DNA of 55,831 nt from Paramarasmius palmivorus (GCA_037176845.1 JAYKXP010000226.1:1-55831); one strand, 5' to 3'. Positions 21,499-34,718 are shown, counted from the first letter of the stretch. Notes: generated by a model from the letters alone, not told the origin. Made by a program: numbers and translations.

Positions 21499-24274
21499 AT
21501 GCCAGCACCGACGGGCTATCCTGCCCTCTACCTCTATCCTCTCAATGACTCGTTCGTTCCGAAGCACATCTCTCTTCTCCATAACCAGAGAGTGAAAATT
21601 GGCCGGCAAACGAATGCGAAAACGACTCCAGGAGAACGGAATGGGTACTTCGATTCAAAAGTGCTCAGTAGGCAGCATGCAGAGGTCTGGGAGGAAGGAG
21701 GTAAAATTTTCATCAAGGACGTCAAGAGCTCGAATGGAACTTTCATAAACGGAGAGCGGCTTAGTCCAGAAGGTCTCGAGTCCGACCCTTATGAACTCAA
21801 GTCAGACGACATTGTCGAGTTTGGCATAGACATCGTCGGCGAGGACAATAAAACTATAATCCATCACAAAGTTGCTGCACGGGTCCTCTGCGTCCTCAGC
21901 GATCACGATTTGCAGATTGCAGCCCGTACAGAGCAGCACCAGCAGATGTCACACGGTTCTCTCCAGCAGCAGCAACATCAACAACAGCAGCTTCCCGGAC
22001 CGGCATCGTCATTCAATTTCTCTGCTGCTGGAGCTCAGCAGCCTCCGCCGCGTCGTCCGCAGATGTCCCAGCAAGGAATGGCTGGCATGGGCGGTATGGG
22101 TGGCAGCATGCGTCCCCCAGGCAAAGGCGGTCTTACCTTCGACCACATCATTACGCGACTGCAGGGAGAGCTCCAAAAGAGTCGCGAAACTGGATCAGAA
22201 CTGCACACACTTACGGCTGCCATGACAGAGATACAAGATACACTCGGCGGAGGCAACTTGGTAAGCAAACCTTCTCTCCCCATTAATGGTCAAATTTATT
22301 GAGTTCCATTACTATAGCCGCCTAATCCACCCCCGAATCCACATACACTTCCACCTGTCCGTCAGCGAAACCCCTCTCAACCAACCGAAGCTTCTGATCA
22401 CCCCGATCACCTCACGTCCTCTTCACCTCCAGAGTCACATATCGCGCCGCCGTTAAACGCATTAGCATCATCTTCCTCTCCTCCACCTCCCCCAACAATC
22501 ATCAATGATTTACAAAGCCAGCTAAAAGAAACCCAAGCATCCTTGGCCGTTCATGTCGACCGTGTTAGGGCCTTGGAGAACGCGCTCAAAGAGCAAGAGA
22601 CGATCCGACACGAAGTCGGCATGCTCCGAGAAATGATGGATGACTTGCAGCGAAGAGAATGGGTGCCTCCTCAATCCCAACCTTCTCAGCCACCATCACT
22701 GCCTTCATTACCTACTCAGCAACCATCTTCCAATGAGGACGCCAATGGCAGCTTTGAGGATAGTGATGATGACGGAGATGACAGCCGTAGTATCGCCACC
22801 ATCACTCCTCACGAACTCGAACGTGTCGACGAGGAAGACGAAGATGCTGTTATGGCGGAAGAAGAGCTGGAGCACGAGGACGAAGAAGAGGAAACTGCCC
22901 TTACTTCTAGGCATCAGGTTGATGAGCTTGATATGGACGAGTCGTCCAGAGACCCAGATCGTGAAGAGTCGGACGAGGAACGTCGACTCCGTAGAGAAGA
23001 GCTTGGTCGACCACGGACACCCGAGCCTACAGGGCTGGGTATGCACGTCAAAATCAATGGTCTTCATCATTCGGGTGAGACAAGAAACAGGTCCAGTACA
23101 TTAACTGGACGTTCCTCGGCGCATCAGAACGGCATTAGTAGTCATTCCGCGATTATCGAGGAGTTGAGTGCTAGGTTGACGTCGTTTGCGTCACAGCTGG
23201 AGAGCGCGCTGGAACTGTCGAAAGGGCTGCAGAAGGATCACCAGGAGGCACAAGAGATCATCAGGAGTCTTGAGCAGAAGGTTGAGGGTTTGGAGGATGT
23301 TGTGAAGAGCAGCCTGAAGCAACAACAGGAAGAGAAAGAGGTAGCAGCAGCTCCTGTGGTTCCCACGCCTGTAGAAGAGCCGGCACTTCCAGCAGAAAAG
23401 GCCAAGGCCGTCGAAGACGAAGCGCCTTCTGCATCATTAACGGCCATGATCATGGAGTGGAAGAGCAACGTTGAAGGACAGTGGAGCTCCGTGCGTGAAG
23501 AGTGGACAGAGGAACGCACGCGGCTTGTCAGGGCAAGAGAGGAATGGGAGAGTAAGATGCGCGGGGAATGGGAGAAGAAGGTGCGAGACATGGACAACGG
23601 GCTAGAGAGGATCGAGAAACTCGAGAAGGAAATGGAGATGGAGAGAGAGACACGAGAGAAGGAAGCGGCAGTGCACTCCACAACAACGAGGCCGAACATC
23701 ACGTCCCACGAAAATGGGGACGCCGTCAAATACCGAGGTGTTGGGCTAATGACGCCTCCCAGTCCTAGGAGCGTGTCGAGTGATTACGAGTATCAATCGA
23801 GTAGGCCAGGTCGCAAGAAGTCAAGGTCTGCCTCCGGTATTCGAAGCAGGGGAAAGGCTGGGCGCGGAAGACGAAGTACCTCGCGGGGTGAAGATACAGA
23901 TGATACCGAAGAGACTTTAGCTGTTGACGATCACCCCATCTTTGGCAAGGATACAGGTATTGGTCTAAAAGACGGTCGAGAAGGAAGCTTCCGGGTTAAA
24001 ACGTTTTCATCGCCAGAATATTCACTCTCGGGCAAGGAAGAAGCAATAGCCCAGTCAAGGTCTTCCAATCGTGGTCAAGGTATAATCGCACAATCGGATA
24101 CTAAAAATAATGCCTATTTGGTACGTAGGTTCTTGTACACGCCAAAGGCCGTTTCTGACATTGTTGTCTTTTAAGGGTCCATTACCAAACGGTATCAATG
24201 TACAGACAGCTATGGGTGTACTTGTTCTAAGTGTTGCTGCTGCCGCCGTCGCCTGGCGGGTGAAACCGGAGTGA
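21499..24274 (+). CDS. FHA-domain tail-anchored protein, SLMAP/Far9-Far10/PRO45-like
   Basis: Likely the SLMAP-type subunit of the STRIPAK (Far) complex, which tethers phosphatase 2A to the nuclear envelope, ER or mitochondria and controls fruiting and cell fusion in fungi. Three exons: 21499-22260, 22318-24120 and 24176-24274, giving 887 residues. The N-terminal FHA domain (about 18-130) has the phosphothreonine-binding motifs IGRQ, LSRQHAEV and SSNGTFING. A Gln/Pro-rich linker, acidic segments and long coiled-coil stretches follow. The separate last exon encodes one hydrophobic helix (about VQTAMGVLVLSVAAAAVAW) and the final KPE, a typical tail anchor. This domain order fits SLMAP, PRO45 and Far10. 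An alternative in-frame ATG lies 51 bases upstream (21448). Confidence 0.85.
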
Positions 24275-24752
24275 AGAAGGTGCATGGACTGATTTTCTCT
24301 TTGGTCGCGGAACTGGTTCTACATACATACCACACCCATGCATACTTTTGGCTTTCGCTTTCGCTTTTTCTTCTTTCTTATCTTATGTTTTCAGTCATTA
24401 GTTTTACTCATGATTACGACCGCTCTTTCACATGTTAGAAAATGAAAAGTAAACGGTACATAACTTATTCCTGCAATTTATTCTGTGAGAGATGTGTCTC
24501 AGAAGGAGTGCATCAGTAGCGATCATTTGCGTGTCCCAGTCTCTCGGGCGAGTGAGGCCCTATCACTACTCTGATTAGACAGAGAGTCCGAAATGCACTT
24601 CGAGGTTTGGGGTCGAGAAACGCGTCGTCATAGCCTATATGATGCACATTACTTCAGAGCACTCGATGCGACTTACGGCTATTCGAAATTATATACTATT
24701 TATAAGAATGGTGCCCTGTTACCGAGCGTATACGTACATGAATCCTCTAATT
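24275..24752. other. 3'-3' intergenic region
   Basis: About 480 bases between the convergent SLMAP-like and SAM-carrier genes. It holds their 3' untranslated regions; a 102-codon plus-strand frame (24593-24901) overlaps the carrier's last exon in antisense and is not believed. Confidence 0.45.
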
Positions 24753-25811
24753 CTAACTTCCTACTCCCGATGTTATTAATCCACCAACTACCCATTCATA
24801 TGCCCCGAGGAACACCGCGCCTCCAGCGGATATCCACATTGTACGTGGAACAACGCCTGCAAAAAGAGCTTTCGCCCCTTCGGTTCGGTAGATTGTCGTA
24901 AATCTTGTGAATAGCGATATTCTTGTGTTCCCAGAGGACTACGTGATCATCAGTGATCGCGAGCCAGAAGAGAAGAACAGTATACTCACAGCAATATCCA
25001 ACATTACACGCGTTTTGAGGACGTCCAGAGGCGTAGTAAGTGCGGCCGCTACACCACCAGCAAAAGACCCACAGACAGCTGCTTCATATGCGTAGAGTCG
25101 AGCTTGTGTGTTCGGCCGATCTAAAGTGTCAGCCAAACGTCGTTTTAGGTACTCATATAGTGGGAACTGGAGAGAGGTAAAAGGTATCTAAAGTTTAAAT
25201 GTCAGCATCTAGCGTCATCCTACATCGGAAAGAGCAGGATACACACCTCTCGCATAACGGTAATACCAAATCCCTTGTACAGTCCCCTGAGACCATCATT
25301 TGCCACCGTGAGTTTGAGTGTCGCCAACGATGACTGATTAATCACTCCGAAACTCGCAGTTTGAGTTCTAGTTTTGACAACTTCCGTAGGTACGCGTATG
25401 AGGCATGCAGCCTACCCAATCAGCTTGAAGAGATTCGGTACATGGGGGCTGAAACTCGTACGACTTCTCCTGCGGACGCTGCGACGATATGGTTTAACGG
25501 ACTAGTTGTTGAAATGGGTAGATTTTGTTTGAGAAAGTCATATGTTGAAAAGAAAGCTGCAGCGCCTGGTGCACTGCCCACGACCACACTTCCGAGGCCT
25601 TTGTAGATTCCCTTAAAGCCGCCTGCGTGAGCAAATCCTTGAGAGGATTGTAACCGCGTTTTTATGGTGTCGATTGGGAAAAATAAAAGATCGACTGCAG
25701 TTCCTGCTGCACCACCTGCCTGTAAATTATCAGAATCGGAGAAACGAAGAATCATATCCATTATTCACCATTAGAGACTGTACAAAAGTGGGTCTGCCGT
25801 CGTGTGACATG
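24753..25811 (-). CDS. PET8: mitochondrial S-adenosylmethionine carrier (Pet8/SAMC)
   Basis: Inner-membrane carrier importing S-adenosylmethionine into mitochondria. It starts at 25811 ([14 protein letters not shown]) and the first intron joins M to [20 protein letters not shown], the characteristic SAM-carrier start. All three carrier signatures are present: [16 protein letters not shown] and PLDVLKTR, each beginning a repeat of two membrane helices. The last exon runs [20 protein letters not shown] to a TAG at 24753-24755. The ATG at 25918 would add an unlikely extension. It is divergent from malate dehydrogenase, which also acts in mitochondria, with only 127 bases between them. Confidence 0.9.
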
Positions 25812-25938
25812 GTGGTGGAAATAAGGGAAAAGGGTAGAGCTAGGCCCAGAGTCGTGTCATAGATCTCACGGGTCGTCGGAAAACTTCGGCGACGGAGCAG
25901 CTGAGCGTATTTCCACATCTTGTTCCCGAACCACCACC
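25812..25938. promoter_or_regulatory. shared divergent promoter, SAM carrier / MDH1
   Basis: 127 bases separate the start codons of two nuclear genes for mitochondrial proteins. Both promoters must lie here or overlap the first exons. No TATA box is obvious. Confidence 0.55.
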
Positions 25939-27233
25939 ATGTTCGCTCGTGCTGCAGCCAGGACCCTCGCTACTCCCTCTTCCCGCCTCTTCTCTACTTC
26001 CTCTGCTCGTCAGACGAAGGTTGCTGTCCTTGGTGCTGGAGGAGGTATCGGTCAGCCTCTGTCATTACTCCTCAAAACGGATCCTTTGGTCTCGTCGCTC
26101 AGCTTGTATGATATCAGGGGAGCTCCTGGTGTTGCTGCAGATGTTAGCCATGTCGACACTGCTAGCGAGGTTCGTGACTCTCAGAGCTGATTGATAGTGA
26201 CTCGCCGCTGACCCATACTCTCGTAGGTGAACGGTTACGCTGCTGACCAGCTTGAGCAGGCCCTTGAGGGTGTCGAAGTTGTTGTCATCCCTGCTGGTGT
26301 ACCTAGGAAGGTGTGTTTTGCGTTTCCCAAGCTGGAGTGAATATTTTCTTATCCAAATCTTCTATAGCCTGGTGTGAGTACAGCTTATTCCTACTTTTGC
26401 AAATTCTGGTGTCTGACATTGAGCCAAGATGACCCGTGATGATCTCTTCAACGTATGTAACCATTCATCCGAAAATTTCCTCTGTTCTCATATGTACAAC
26501 AGACCAACGCCTCCATCGTCCGTGACCTTGCTTCTGCCGTCGGCCGAGTATCTCCTTCCGCACACATCCTCGTCATCTCTAATCCCGTCAACTCTACCGT
26601 TCCCATTGTCGCTAAAACCCTCGAAAAAGCTGGCGTCTTCGACCCTAAACGCGTCTTTGGTGTCACCACCCTTGATGTTGTCCGTGCCGCCCGTTTCCTC
26701 GCTGGTGTCGCTGGTGCCAAGCCCTCAGACACACCCGTGACTGTTGTCGGAGGCCACAGCGGAGCTACCATCGTTCCGCTGCTCTCCCAGTCCAGCTACG
26801 GAAAGGCTGTCAAGGGCGATGCCTATGAAAAGCTCGTTTACCGTATCCAATACGGTGGTGATGAGGTTGTCAAGGCTAAGGATGGTGCTGGTAGCGCTAC
26901 CCTTTCTATGGCTTACGCTGGCGCCAAGTTCACCAACTCGCTGCTTCGTGGATTGAACGGCGAGAAGGGTGTTGTTACACCTACCTTTGTCAAGAGCCCG
27001 TTGTTCGCAGACAAGGGTATTGACTTCTTCTCTTCAAACGTTGAGCTTGGGGTACGTCATTTGCCATTTTAGGAGTTGGCTTTGTAACTAATGGATGGTA
27101 CTATCTCTAGCCCAACGGTGTTGAGAAGATTCACCCTATCGGTCCTCTATCGGCGGAGGAGGAGAAGCTTATGGAGGCTTGCTTGCCTGAGCTTAAGAAG
27201 AACATTGAGAAGGGTTACGCTTTCGTTGCTTAG
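25939..27233 (+). CDS. MDH1: malate dehydrogenase, mitochondrial
   Basis: NAD-dependent malate dehydrogenase of the TCA cycle. Six exons join in frame: 25939-26169, 26227-26310, 26368-26373, 26429-26452, 26503-27051 and 27111-27233, giving 338 residues. The first 24 or so residues are an Arg/Ser/Ala-rich mitochondrial targeting peptide. The NAD-binding glycine motif [11 protein letters not shown] follows, then the substrate and active-site segments [32 protein letters not shown] and the catalytic His in [10 protein letters not shown]. The third exon is only 6 bases (Pro-Gly) and the fourth only 24; both are needed to restore the conserved [16 protein letters not shown] reading. Convergent with the ENA-type ATPase. 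Confidence 0.97.
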
Positions 27234-27433
27234 AGGTTGTAGGCTTGTTGTATTGTAACTCCACATAATCCAGATAATGCTAAAAGAGGAGACCGTCCGT
27301 CCATACGAGGCGTTCTTGTACACTCAACCTGTTTTACAGCCATGACAGAAAGCAAAAGGCATATATTGATGATACTGACAGTCAAGCATTTACGTCGTGA
27401 GGAAATCATGAGGACATCAGCTACTACTCATTA

Positions 27434-30400
27434 TTACACCTCGCCAACTTCCAGCTCCTCAACAATCGCCTCATCTGACCTCCCCAGATTTGCATACCAT
27501 GGTTTACTCCTCACAAACAACTTCCACAATTCACAAGAGACGATAAACACAAGAGTCATTCCGACGATGACGCCCCATTCCCAAGTAATGCCAGTTTGGT
27601 GGAAGACATTCGTGTTGAGGCCGGGTACGTATACTGTCAGAGGTACACTGGCGCAACCGATAATGACCGACCTAGAGCCTCGTCAGGACAAGAAAACAGG
27701 ACTCAAGGAAAGACTATTCACCAGAAAAGAACTTGATTATTCCACAAATCAACCCAGAAGGGCTGCCCTGGTGTGATATTGAGCAGAGGTCGATCCAACG
27801 ACTTCAACTCCCAAGAATAGAATAGGATGTCAAAGATGAGGGTTGCAAACACAACTGAACGAGCTCGGAAGACAGGTACACAGGCATCAGATTTGGACCG
27901 GTTACAGTCGATGCCTAGGTTGCCGTCGTATCCTCCCCAGATGACCGCGACAAACTGGGAAGCTTATCAATATCGGGGGTAGGTAGAGAAGAAGGATAGC
28001 TTACACTTAACATCGACGTCGCACCCATGATGACACCGTAGAAGATACAGTCGATGATGACGGGCCAGGTAAAGATACCTGCTTTGATGTCATGAGGAGG
28101 ACGCTTCATGACATTGACTGCTGCCTTCTCAAGACCCAAACCGAAAGCTGGGGCACTGCGAATAAAGGTGGTCAGCAGCGAGACTTGATGTCGTGTCCAA
28201 GAAACCTTTACCTCGAGGTAATCATATTAATCCACAAAACTGAAAGTGGCGACAACGGAAAGACAGATTGTCCTTCTTCATCTTTGAACGCCAAGCCGAT
28301 AACCAACAACAGGACTTCGCCGATATTGACGCTGAGCAAATGGAGGATGAAACGCTGGATGTTGTCAAACAACCTCCGGCCTTCACGAATCGCAGACCGG
28401 ATAGAGTCAAAGTTGTCATCGGTGAGAACGAGGTCAGAGGCATCCTTGGCAACGTCGGAACCTCCCATGCCCATAGCGATGCCGACAGGGGCAAGCGAGA
28501 GTGCTGGAGCATCGTTCACACCGTCTCCAGTCATGGCGAGGTATTTTCCGCGACGGCGACCTGCTTCTATCATTCGGACTTTGGTTTCTGGTGAGCATCG
28601 AGCTATGACGAGAGGAAGAGTGGGAAGAGCGTCAATCTCTTGGTTGGTGAGACGATTGAATTCCGAAGCCTATCGAGGTGTAAGAATGGAGTGAGAGAAA
28701 CACGCAGGGTAGCACTCACATGCATGATAGCACCTTTTGGTGCGTCAGGTTCAACGATGCGAAGTTCCTTTGCGATAGCAGTAGCAGTGGCTGCGTGATC
28801 GCCAGTCAACCTGCAACGAAGTCAGTATCTCTAGGCCCGAAAAGAAGGGAAACGTACATGTGCACTGTGATTCCGGCCTCTTTACAAGCCTTAACGGCAG
28901 CCACACTTTCTGGACGGGGAGGATCATAAATGCCAACAAGGCCAATGAAAACCATATCTTGTTCCACTTGTTCACGGGCAAGACGACCGAGAACGATATC
29001 CACCTCGTTCTTGTCACCCGAGGTGACGATAGATACTGAGTCGTTCACCGCCTTCACATCTCCCGCAATGTCCATTCTCTTTGAAGCCAACGCCAAAACT
29101 CGCAACCCTTGCGCGGCAATCTCTTCCATCTTAGACAAGATAGCGGTGCGAGCATTATCGTCGAGGGGGGCAACCTCGGCCATCCTGATATCAGCCATAT
29201 TCTCCTCGGGGCGGTAAACTCCAGCACTCTTTCCGTCCTTCAAATACGAAGCGCTGGCGTCAAGAACGCGTTCGACTGCCCCCTTGAGGAGCACGATAGG
29301 ATTCATCGGGAACATGTGGTCAATGTAGACAGTGGACATGCGTTTAAGAGACGAGTCGAAAGGATATTCATTCTTGAGAGAGTAGCGCTTCGAGTCGGTA
29401 ACGGTATCCAGAGTTTGTGCATCGTTCTTGTCGGAAAGCGGATCAGTGGAACTCGAAACGTCAACGAGAGAAGGTCGACCCATGCCCAGCTTGTGCGCGA
29501 ATACTTGCAATGCTACTTCAGTGGGATCACCAGTGCTGGTCCACTGGTCTTCTTGGCCCTTTGAGATCCTGGACGGACATGAGTACATTGCAAACAAGGT
29601 GTTCAGGAAGACTCACGTAGCAACGTTACACAATGAAGCGACTGTTACCAGCTCCTTGAGAGCAGCATCCATCTCGGTCGGGTTCACGACGGTGCTGTGC
29701 GAGTCAGTTTCCTTTGCTAATTTGCTTTGCTCAAGGATGCGACCTTCAGGGTTGAGTGCACCAGCAGTGGACTCTACTTCTAGGTCTCGAGGAGCCGCTT
29801 CCGCAGAAGGTATCCAAACTTTCTTCACGATCATTTTCCCTTGAGTCAATGTACCTGTTTTGTCTGAACAGATATCCCTGAGATGACATGGGTAAACATC
29901 CTCGTTGCTCAAGAGTAAAGGAATCTCACGTTATGCCTCCGAGGGCTTCAAGAGCATTCAACCTTCTAACAATGACATGCTCTTTTGCCATCCTTATCGT
30001 TCCTGCTGACATGGTAATGGTCAAGACAGCGATCAGACCCTCAGGGATGACACCAATAGCAAGAGCGATTGCGTAGATTGCGACTTCGGTAGAGATATCG
30101 AACTAGACTTTATGTCAGCTCTGTTCGGGCCTGGACGTCGATGGTCACTCACCTCTGCTACACCAAACACGACAATAGTCAAACTTAAAGCTAAATCAGT
30201 TACATAAACACAACGGCACGACTCGGGCACTCACATAACTGCGGCGATCAATAAGACATATGCAAGCTTGCTGAGCCTAGGAGAACCAATTGTTAGATCT
30301 TGCCACAGTCACTGAGACGAGAAGCATACTTGATCTGGAGTGGCGTGCCAGTACGAAGACCAGCAATTGTCATGATCTTCTCGTAGATGCGGATCCTCAT

Positions 30401-31333
30401 CGGCATGTCACCCTTGTCATCTGAGCGACGATTGCTCATCGACAGCGCAATGCCTCCAACTTGAGTGCGCATCCCAGTCGCCACAACCACTCCACGTCCA
30501 CGCCCCTTTGTAACCACCGTACTAGCGAATGCCATGTTCACCAAATCACCAGCGCCGATAGCAACTGTAGATCCATTCTCGCCATCCATCTCGATCTTCA
30601 TAGCCTCGGTAATCTTCTGTACTGGAAGTGCTTCTCCAGTGAGCAGAGCTTCGTCGATTTCAAGGTTGGACACAGAGAGAAGACGAAGATCCGCGGGTAC
30701 AACATCACCCATCTTGATGTTAACAATGTCACCGGGAACAACAGACTTGGCGGGGACTGAGACGGTTTCTCCGTTTCGGATAACATTGGCGGTGGGAGAA
30801 GAGAGTGATCGAAGGGCGTCCATACTCTTCTCTGCCTTGTATTCCTGGAAGAAACCGACAAGAACTGAATTGGTGCATGTCAGATGATGTGAAAGAGAAG
30901 GGTAGAGCGACTTCTTACCGTTGATAGCGATGACTGCAGTGATAACGGCGCCCTCGACCCAGTCACGGACACCGTATGAAAGTGCCATTGCAGCAACGAG
31001 GACGAGTGTTAGAGCGTTGGCAACCTGACGGAAGAGAACCTTGAAAGCGGAAGCGCCACCACCTCCGTCGAGGATGTTCTCGCCATACCTGTGGGTACTG
31101 TGTTAGCACTTTGCATCATAAATATCCTTGTCAAAGACAACTAACTCTGCGAGTCTTTCTGCGGCCTCGGCCTCAGAAAGACCGTTGTTGGGGTGACTAT
31201 TTAGGTGTCGAACAACCTCAAGTCCATCGATAGCATGAGTGCTCTCTGGCAGAGCACCATAAGGTCGGTTCGTGGAAGGTTTTGCTGACAAGGCGGGGGT
31301 TCGTCCATGGGAAGGTTGAGAAGCTATAACCAT
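27434..31333 (-). CDS. ENA1: ENA-type P-type (IID) Na+/K+ efflux ATPase
   Basis: P-type ATPase that exports Na+ or K+ across the plasma or inner membranes. Many exons run from a start near 31333 (MVIASQPSHG) to a TAA at 27434-27436. Visible landmarks: N-terminal EVVRHLNSHPNNGLSEAEA, the actuator segment LLTGEALPV, the phosphorylation motif DKTGTLT (29844-29864), the nucleotide-domain motif KGAVERVLDA, the hinge motif MTGDGVNDAPAL, and C-terminal membrane helices. The AMALSYGVRDWVEGAV segment and the FKDEEGQSVFPLSPLSVLW loop point to the fungal ENA class, not Pmr1 or SERCA. An ATG in the same frame at 31378 would add 15 residues. Ion preference cannot be settled from sequence. Confidence 0.88.
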
Positions 31334-33492
31334 AAGTCGGGGGTTCACAAACGCCCAACCACCACTTTTAAGCACCAATAGGTCTTGGCTTTGCCCAGCA
31401 TTGATGTCAGGCCCTCATAATCGAGAGCCTTCTGCCAAGAGAAAAATACCGTTTTCGGAATGTTCTCTCCGCTTTTGGAACCAAAGCTGTTGAGATAGCG
31501 GTGAATGGGCAAGGGGATCTGGGGCAAGCTGAGGAAGGAGAGGAGGCGTCGTGAAATACCATCGAGCCAAGCGACAGATATTCTTGAGAGTTGGATTTGG
31601 CGGACTCGTGGATTACACATCTGGTGACAATGAAGGCGAAGAATGTACGAGGGATTTTTGCTGTCGCAGAAAGACAGGCTTGAGGTCATTCATTTGTGGT
31701 ATAACGGTATTGATGTCAAGCGGGACGGCAGGATGCCAATTGGCGCCGCCGGAGCATCCTCCACAGTAGTTGTGCTCCATTCAGCATCATCATAACTGTA
31801 ATATTCGTGTTTCGGTCAGCTGAAGGAAGCCAGGCAGAGTGCAATACAGTGCTCACACGGCCCTGGGGTTGAACTTTGAGGATTCAAGCTTCGCCAAGAT
31901 TGGGGGTCGGAAATGAGTGCGATAAGAAGTAATTATGGTGTTATTGGATACGAAGTTCCAAGATACATTGATCATCCCAATGATATGGTTTTTTGACGCT
32001 CTCTTTCATGGAGGAAGCTGGGTATGCGTTCTCTGTCTAAAGAAGGAACGCTTCAAGGTGTGGATGACCATGATATGTTGCTGTTCAGTTGTTTGGAAGA
32101 ACATACTCGGAACTTTAACTTGACTCGGGAAACGCTTTGGCCATGGTATCTTGAAGTGAATGAAAGAGAAAAGACAAGAAGACACCAGGAAAAAAATTGC
32201 CCCCTGGATATTGACTATTTTCAAGCGCGCTGGGAGCTGGGGGTTACAACCAAGGTACATCGAAAAGCTATCGGAAATTTTAAAAGCCCAGCGGCGTTCA
32301 AGCTACCGTGGGAACTGTTAGCACTGCCGCAACTTGAGCTCGAGTTCCACGGCTCCTTTTGGGCTCCTAACTTCCACCATGGCTACCTCGAGCTCCTCAA
32401 TCGTTTCCTCTCCTCAAGCACGTACATAAACGACTCAGGTATACCTGAATGCAACTAAATGTCTATAGAGGCTTTCTAGTTCCCATCAAGCCAGGATTCT
32501 CTCGTGTCTAAAGCTGTAGTTTCATATAGCTATACGAACACCATGCCATGCTGTATGGATCTCTCATGCCACATGATGCCAGCCTTACTGAGACGCTAAG
32601 AAGAACTCGCATATTACTAGCCACCGATCACATTCCTGGCGCCGTCGAGTCGTAGATCAACACAGCGTCGGTAACAAGTCCTACACAGATCTAAGCTGCC
32701 AATACCTTGTTACTACGCGATTCCCCCCTTTGTTGAAGGCACGAATGATCCCTGATTATCTCCCCAGTACCTTGATATTTTAACATTACAGTAACAATCT
32801 CAACTCCCCCAGACTCGCGTCTGTTCTGCGATGTAAACCATTACATCAATTTCTCTACTAATCTTTGTCGCCTCGACTCCACCATATAGCACGGGGCGTC
32901 GTCTTGTCACTCTTTCTCGGTTGTTTCAGTCGGAATCACCGAGTTTCACGTCGAGCACAATGATGAACGTTCTGCAGCTTGGGCTCGGGATGCCTGTCAA
33001 TGCTGCTTGAATGCTGCGAACAACGTTCAACATTTTGACAGACCCGGACCCTCGCTGGTCGATTTGCTCCAGCTTTTCGCTTCTTGCGCAGTACAGCGCG
33101 TATCGCAATATTACACGTGTCATTGGACTGCGCCGCGAAGATTTAACGACCTTGGCAAGTGCAACCTAGCTGCTCAAGTAGTATGTCTTTCGAACGAAAT
33201 ATAATCATGGTTGCCTTCATTGCAGGACTATCCATCTTGGCTTAATGCATATGGTCGTTGATCAGTCTTTAGATCTTTAGAGTTCGAGTGAGCAACTTTA
33301 GAACTTTTGAATGTCGAAAGGGGAGCTTACCTAACCTACCCCTGACGATTTGGCGATCACCATTTTCTTCTCCTTTACTCCATCTCGTTTTACATACTCT
33401 CCCTACATCCTCCTCTCACTCCCTCTACTTTCATTCGATTTTCATCGATTTATACTTGACGAATCTCTACGACCACCGTCTAGAAATTTAAC
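31334..33492. other. intergenic region between divergent ENA and SEC14 genes
   Basis: About 2.1 kb. It holds the two promoters and probably a long ENA leader: a 114-codon minus-strand frame (31689-31345) ends just upstream of the likely start and may be an upstream ORF or chance. A 144-codon plus-strand frame (32024-32458) lacks any recognisable pattern. The 130 bases before the SEC14 start are CT-rich, as is common in fungal promoters. Confidence 0.4.
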
Positions 33493-34718
33493 ATGGCCTC
33501 AGAAGGTGTTCCTCAAGCTGCCAGCGCGAGCCCCATGCCCCCTGGCGTCACCAATCCAAACTACAAGCCCCTTCCGGGAAGACTGGGAAACCTTACTGTT
33601 ACGCAGCAGCATGCATTGGAAAAGCTGAAGAAGGAGCTTCAGGAGGAAGGTGCATTTGTCGAAGAGAGAATGGACGATGCGACTCTCCTAAGGTGAGCGT
33701 CGTCCACAAGAATTTTCCTGTAGTCGAGCGATCTTTTTTCGTCGCTGTCTGTCATTTGACGGTGGTAGACATCTATGTATTTGCTTTGGCGGGATATTCT
33801 CTGTTGCAAAACACTTTGCATCTCCTGATTGGATCTCGCTGATGATGATACCCGTTACAGATTCCTTCGTGCACGTAAATTCGACGTCGCACTGGCTAAG
33901 GCTATGTTACTCGATTGCGAGAAATGGAGAAAGGAATTTGGCGTGGACGATTTAGTCAAGTGAGTTCTATCGTTATCGTCTACTTTGGATGCCCCTGACG
34001 TCGTGATACGTAGAAACTTCGATTTTAAGGAGAAGGCTGAAGTAGACAAGTATTATCCTCAGTATTATCATAAAATGGATAAGGTGTGTCATGCCTGTTT
34101 TATGGATAACAGTGACTGAAGACTTGATTGTAGGATGGACGCCCTATCTACATAGAACGCTTGGGGAAACTAGACATTAAGGCCCTCTACAACATCACTT
34201 CCCAAGAGCGTCAGCTTCAGCGTCTCGTCTACGAGTATGAAAAATTCATCAATACCCGCCTTCCCGCATGTTCCGAATCCGTCGGTAACCCCGTCGAGAC
34301 TTCATGCACCATCCTCGATCTCCACAATGTTTCCCTCAGCAACTTTTATCGCGTCAAAGACTACGTCAGTCAGGCTTCCTCCATCGGTCAGAATCGCTAC
34401 CCTGAATGCATGGGTAAATTCTATATCATCAACGCGCCATACCTTTTCAGTACCGTATGGGCTTTGATCAAGCCTTGGCTAGACGAGGTCACCGTTGCCA
34501 AGATTGCGATTCTCGGAAGCAACTACAAGGAAGAGTTGCTCAAGCAGATTCCAGCTGAGAATCTGCCAAAGGACTTTGGTGGCAAGTGCGAGTGTGAGGG
34601 TGGATGTTCGTTGAGTGATGCTGGACCATGGAATACCCCCGAATGGAAGGAGAAAGAGAAGCAGTGGGAGGCGAAGAAGGAGGGTGCGGCCGCTAATGGG
34701 GACGCAGCAGAGGCGTGA
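33493..34718 (+). CDS. SEC14: Sec14-like phosphatidylinositol/phosphatidylcholine transfer protein
   Basis: Cytosolic lipid-transfer protein that couples phosphoinositide supply to Golgi secretion. Four exons: 33493-33692, 33861-33959, 34014-34083 and 34134-34718, giving 317 residues. The N-terminal CRAL-TRIO helical domain shows DDATLLRFLRARKFDV and KAMLLDCEKWRKEFGVDDL. The lipid-binding CRAL-TRIO domain shows DGRPIYIERLGKLDI, CTILDLHNVSLSNF, YPECMGKFYIINAPYLFSTV and WALIKPWLDEVTVAKI, closely matching yeast Sec14. A short C-terminal Glu/Lys/Ala-rich tail follows. Length is typical. Confidence 0.95.

Noticed and set aside
31345..31689. 114-codon minus-strand frame upstream of the ENA-type ATPase
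   Set aside because: No known domain; more likely leader sequence of the ATPase transcript. Kept only as a possible upstream ORF.
32024..32458. 144-codon plus-strand frame
   Set aside because: No domain, no homologous pattern and no clear promoter context; it may be chance. Transcript evidence would change this.
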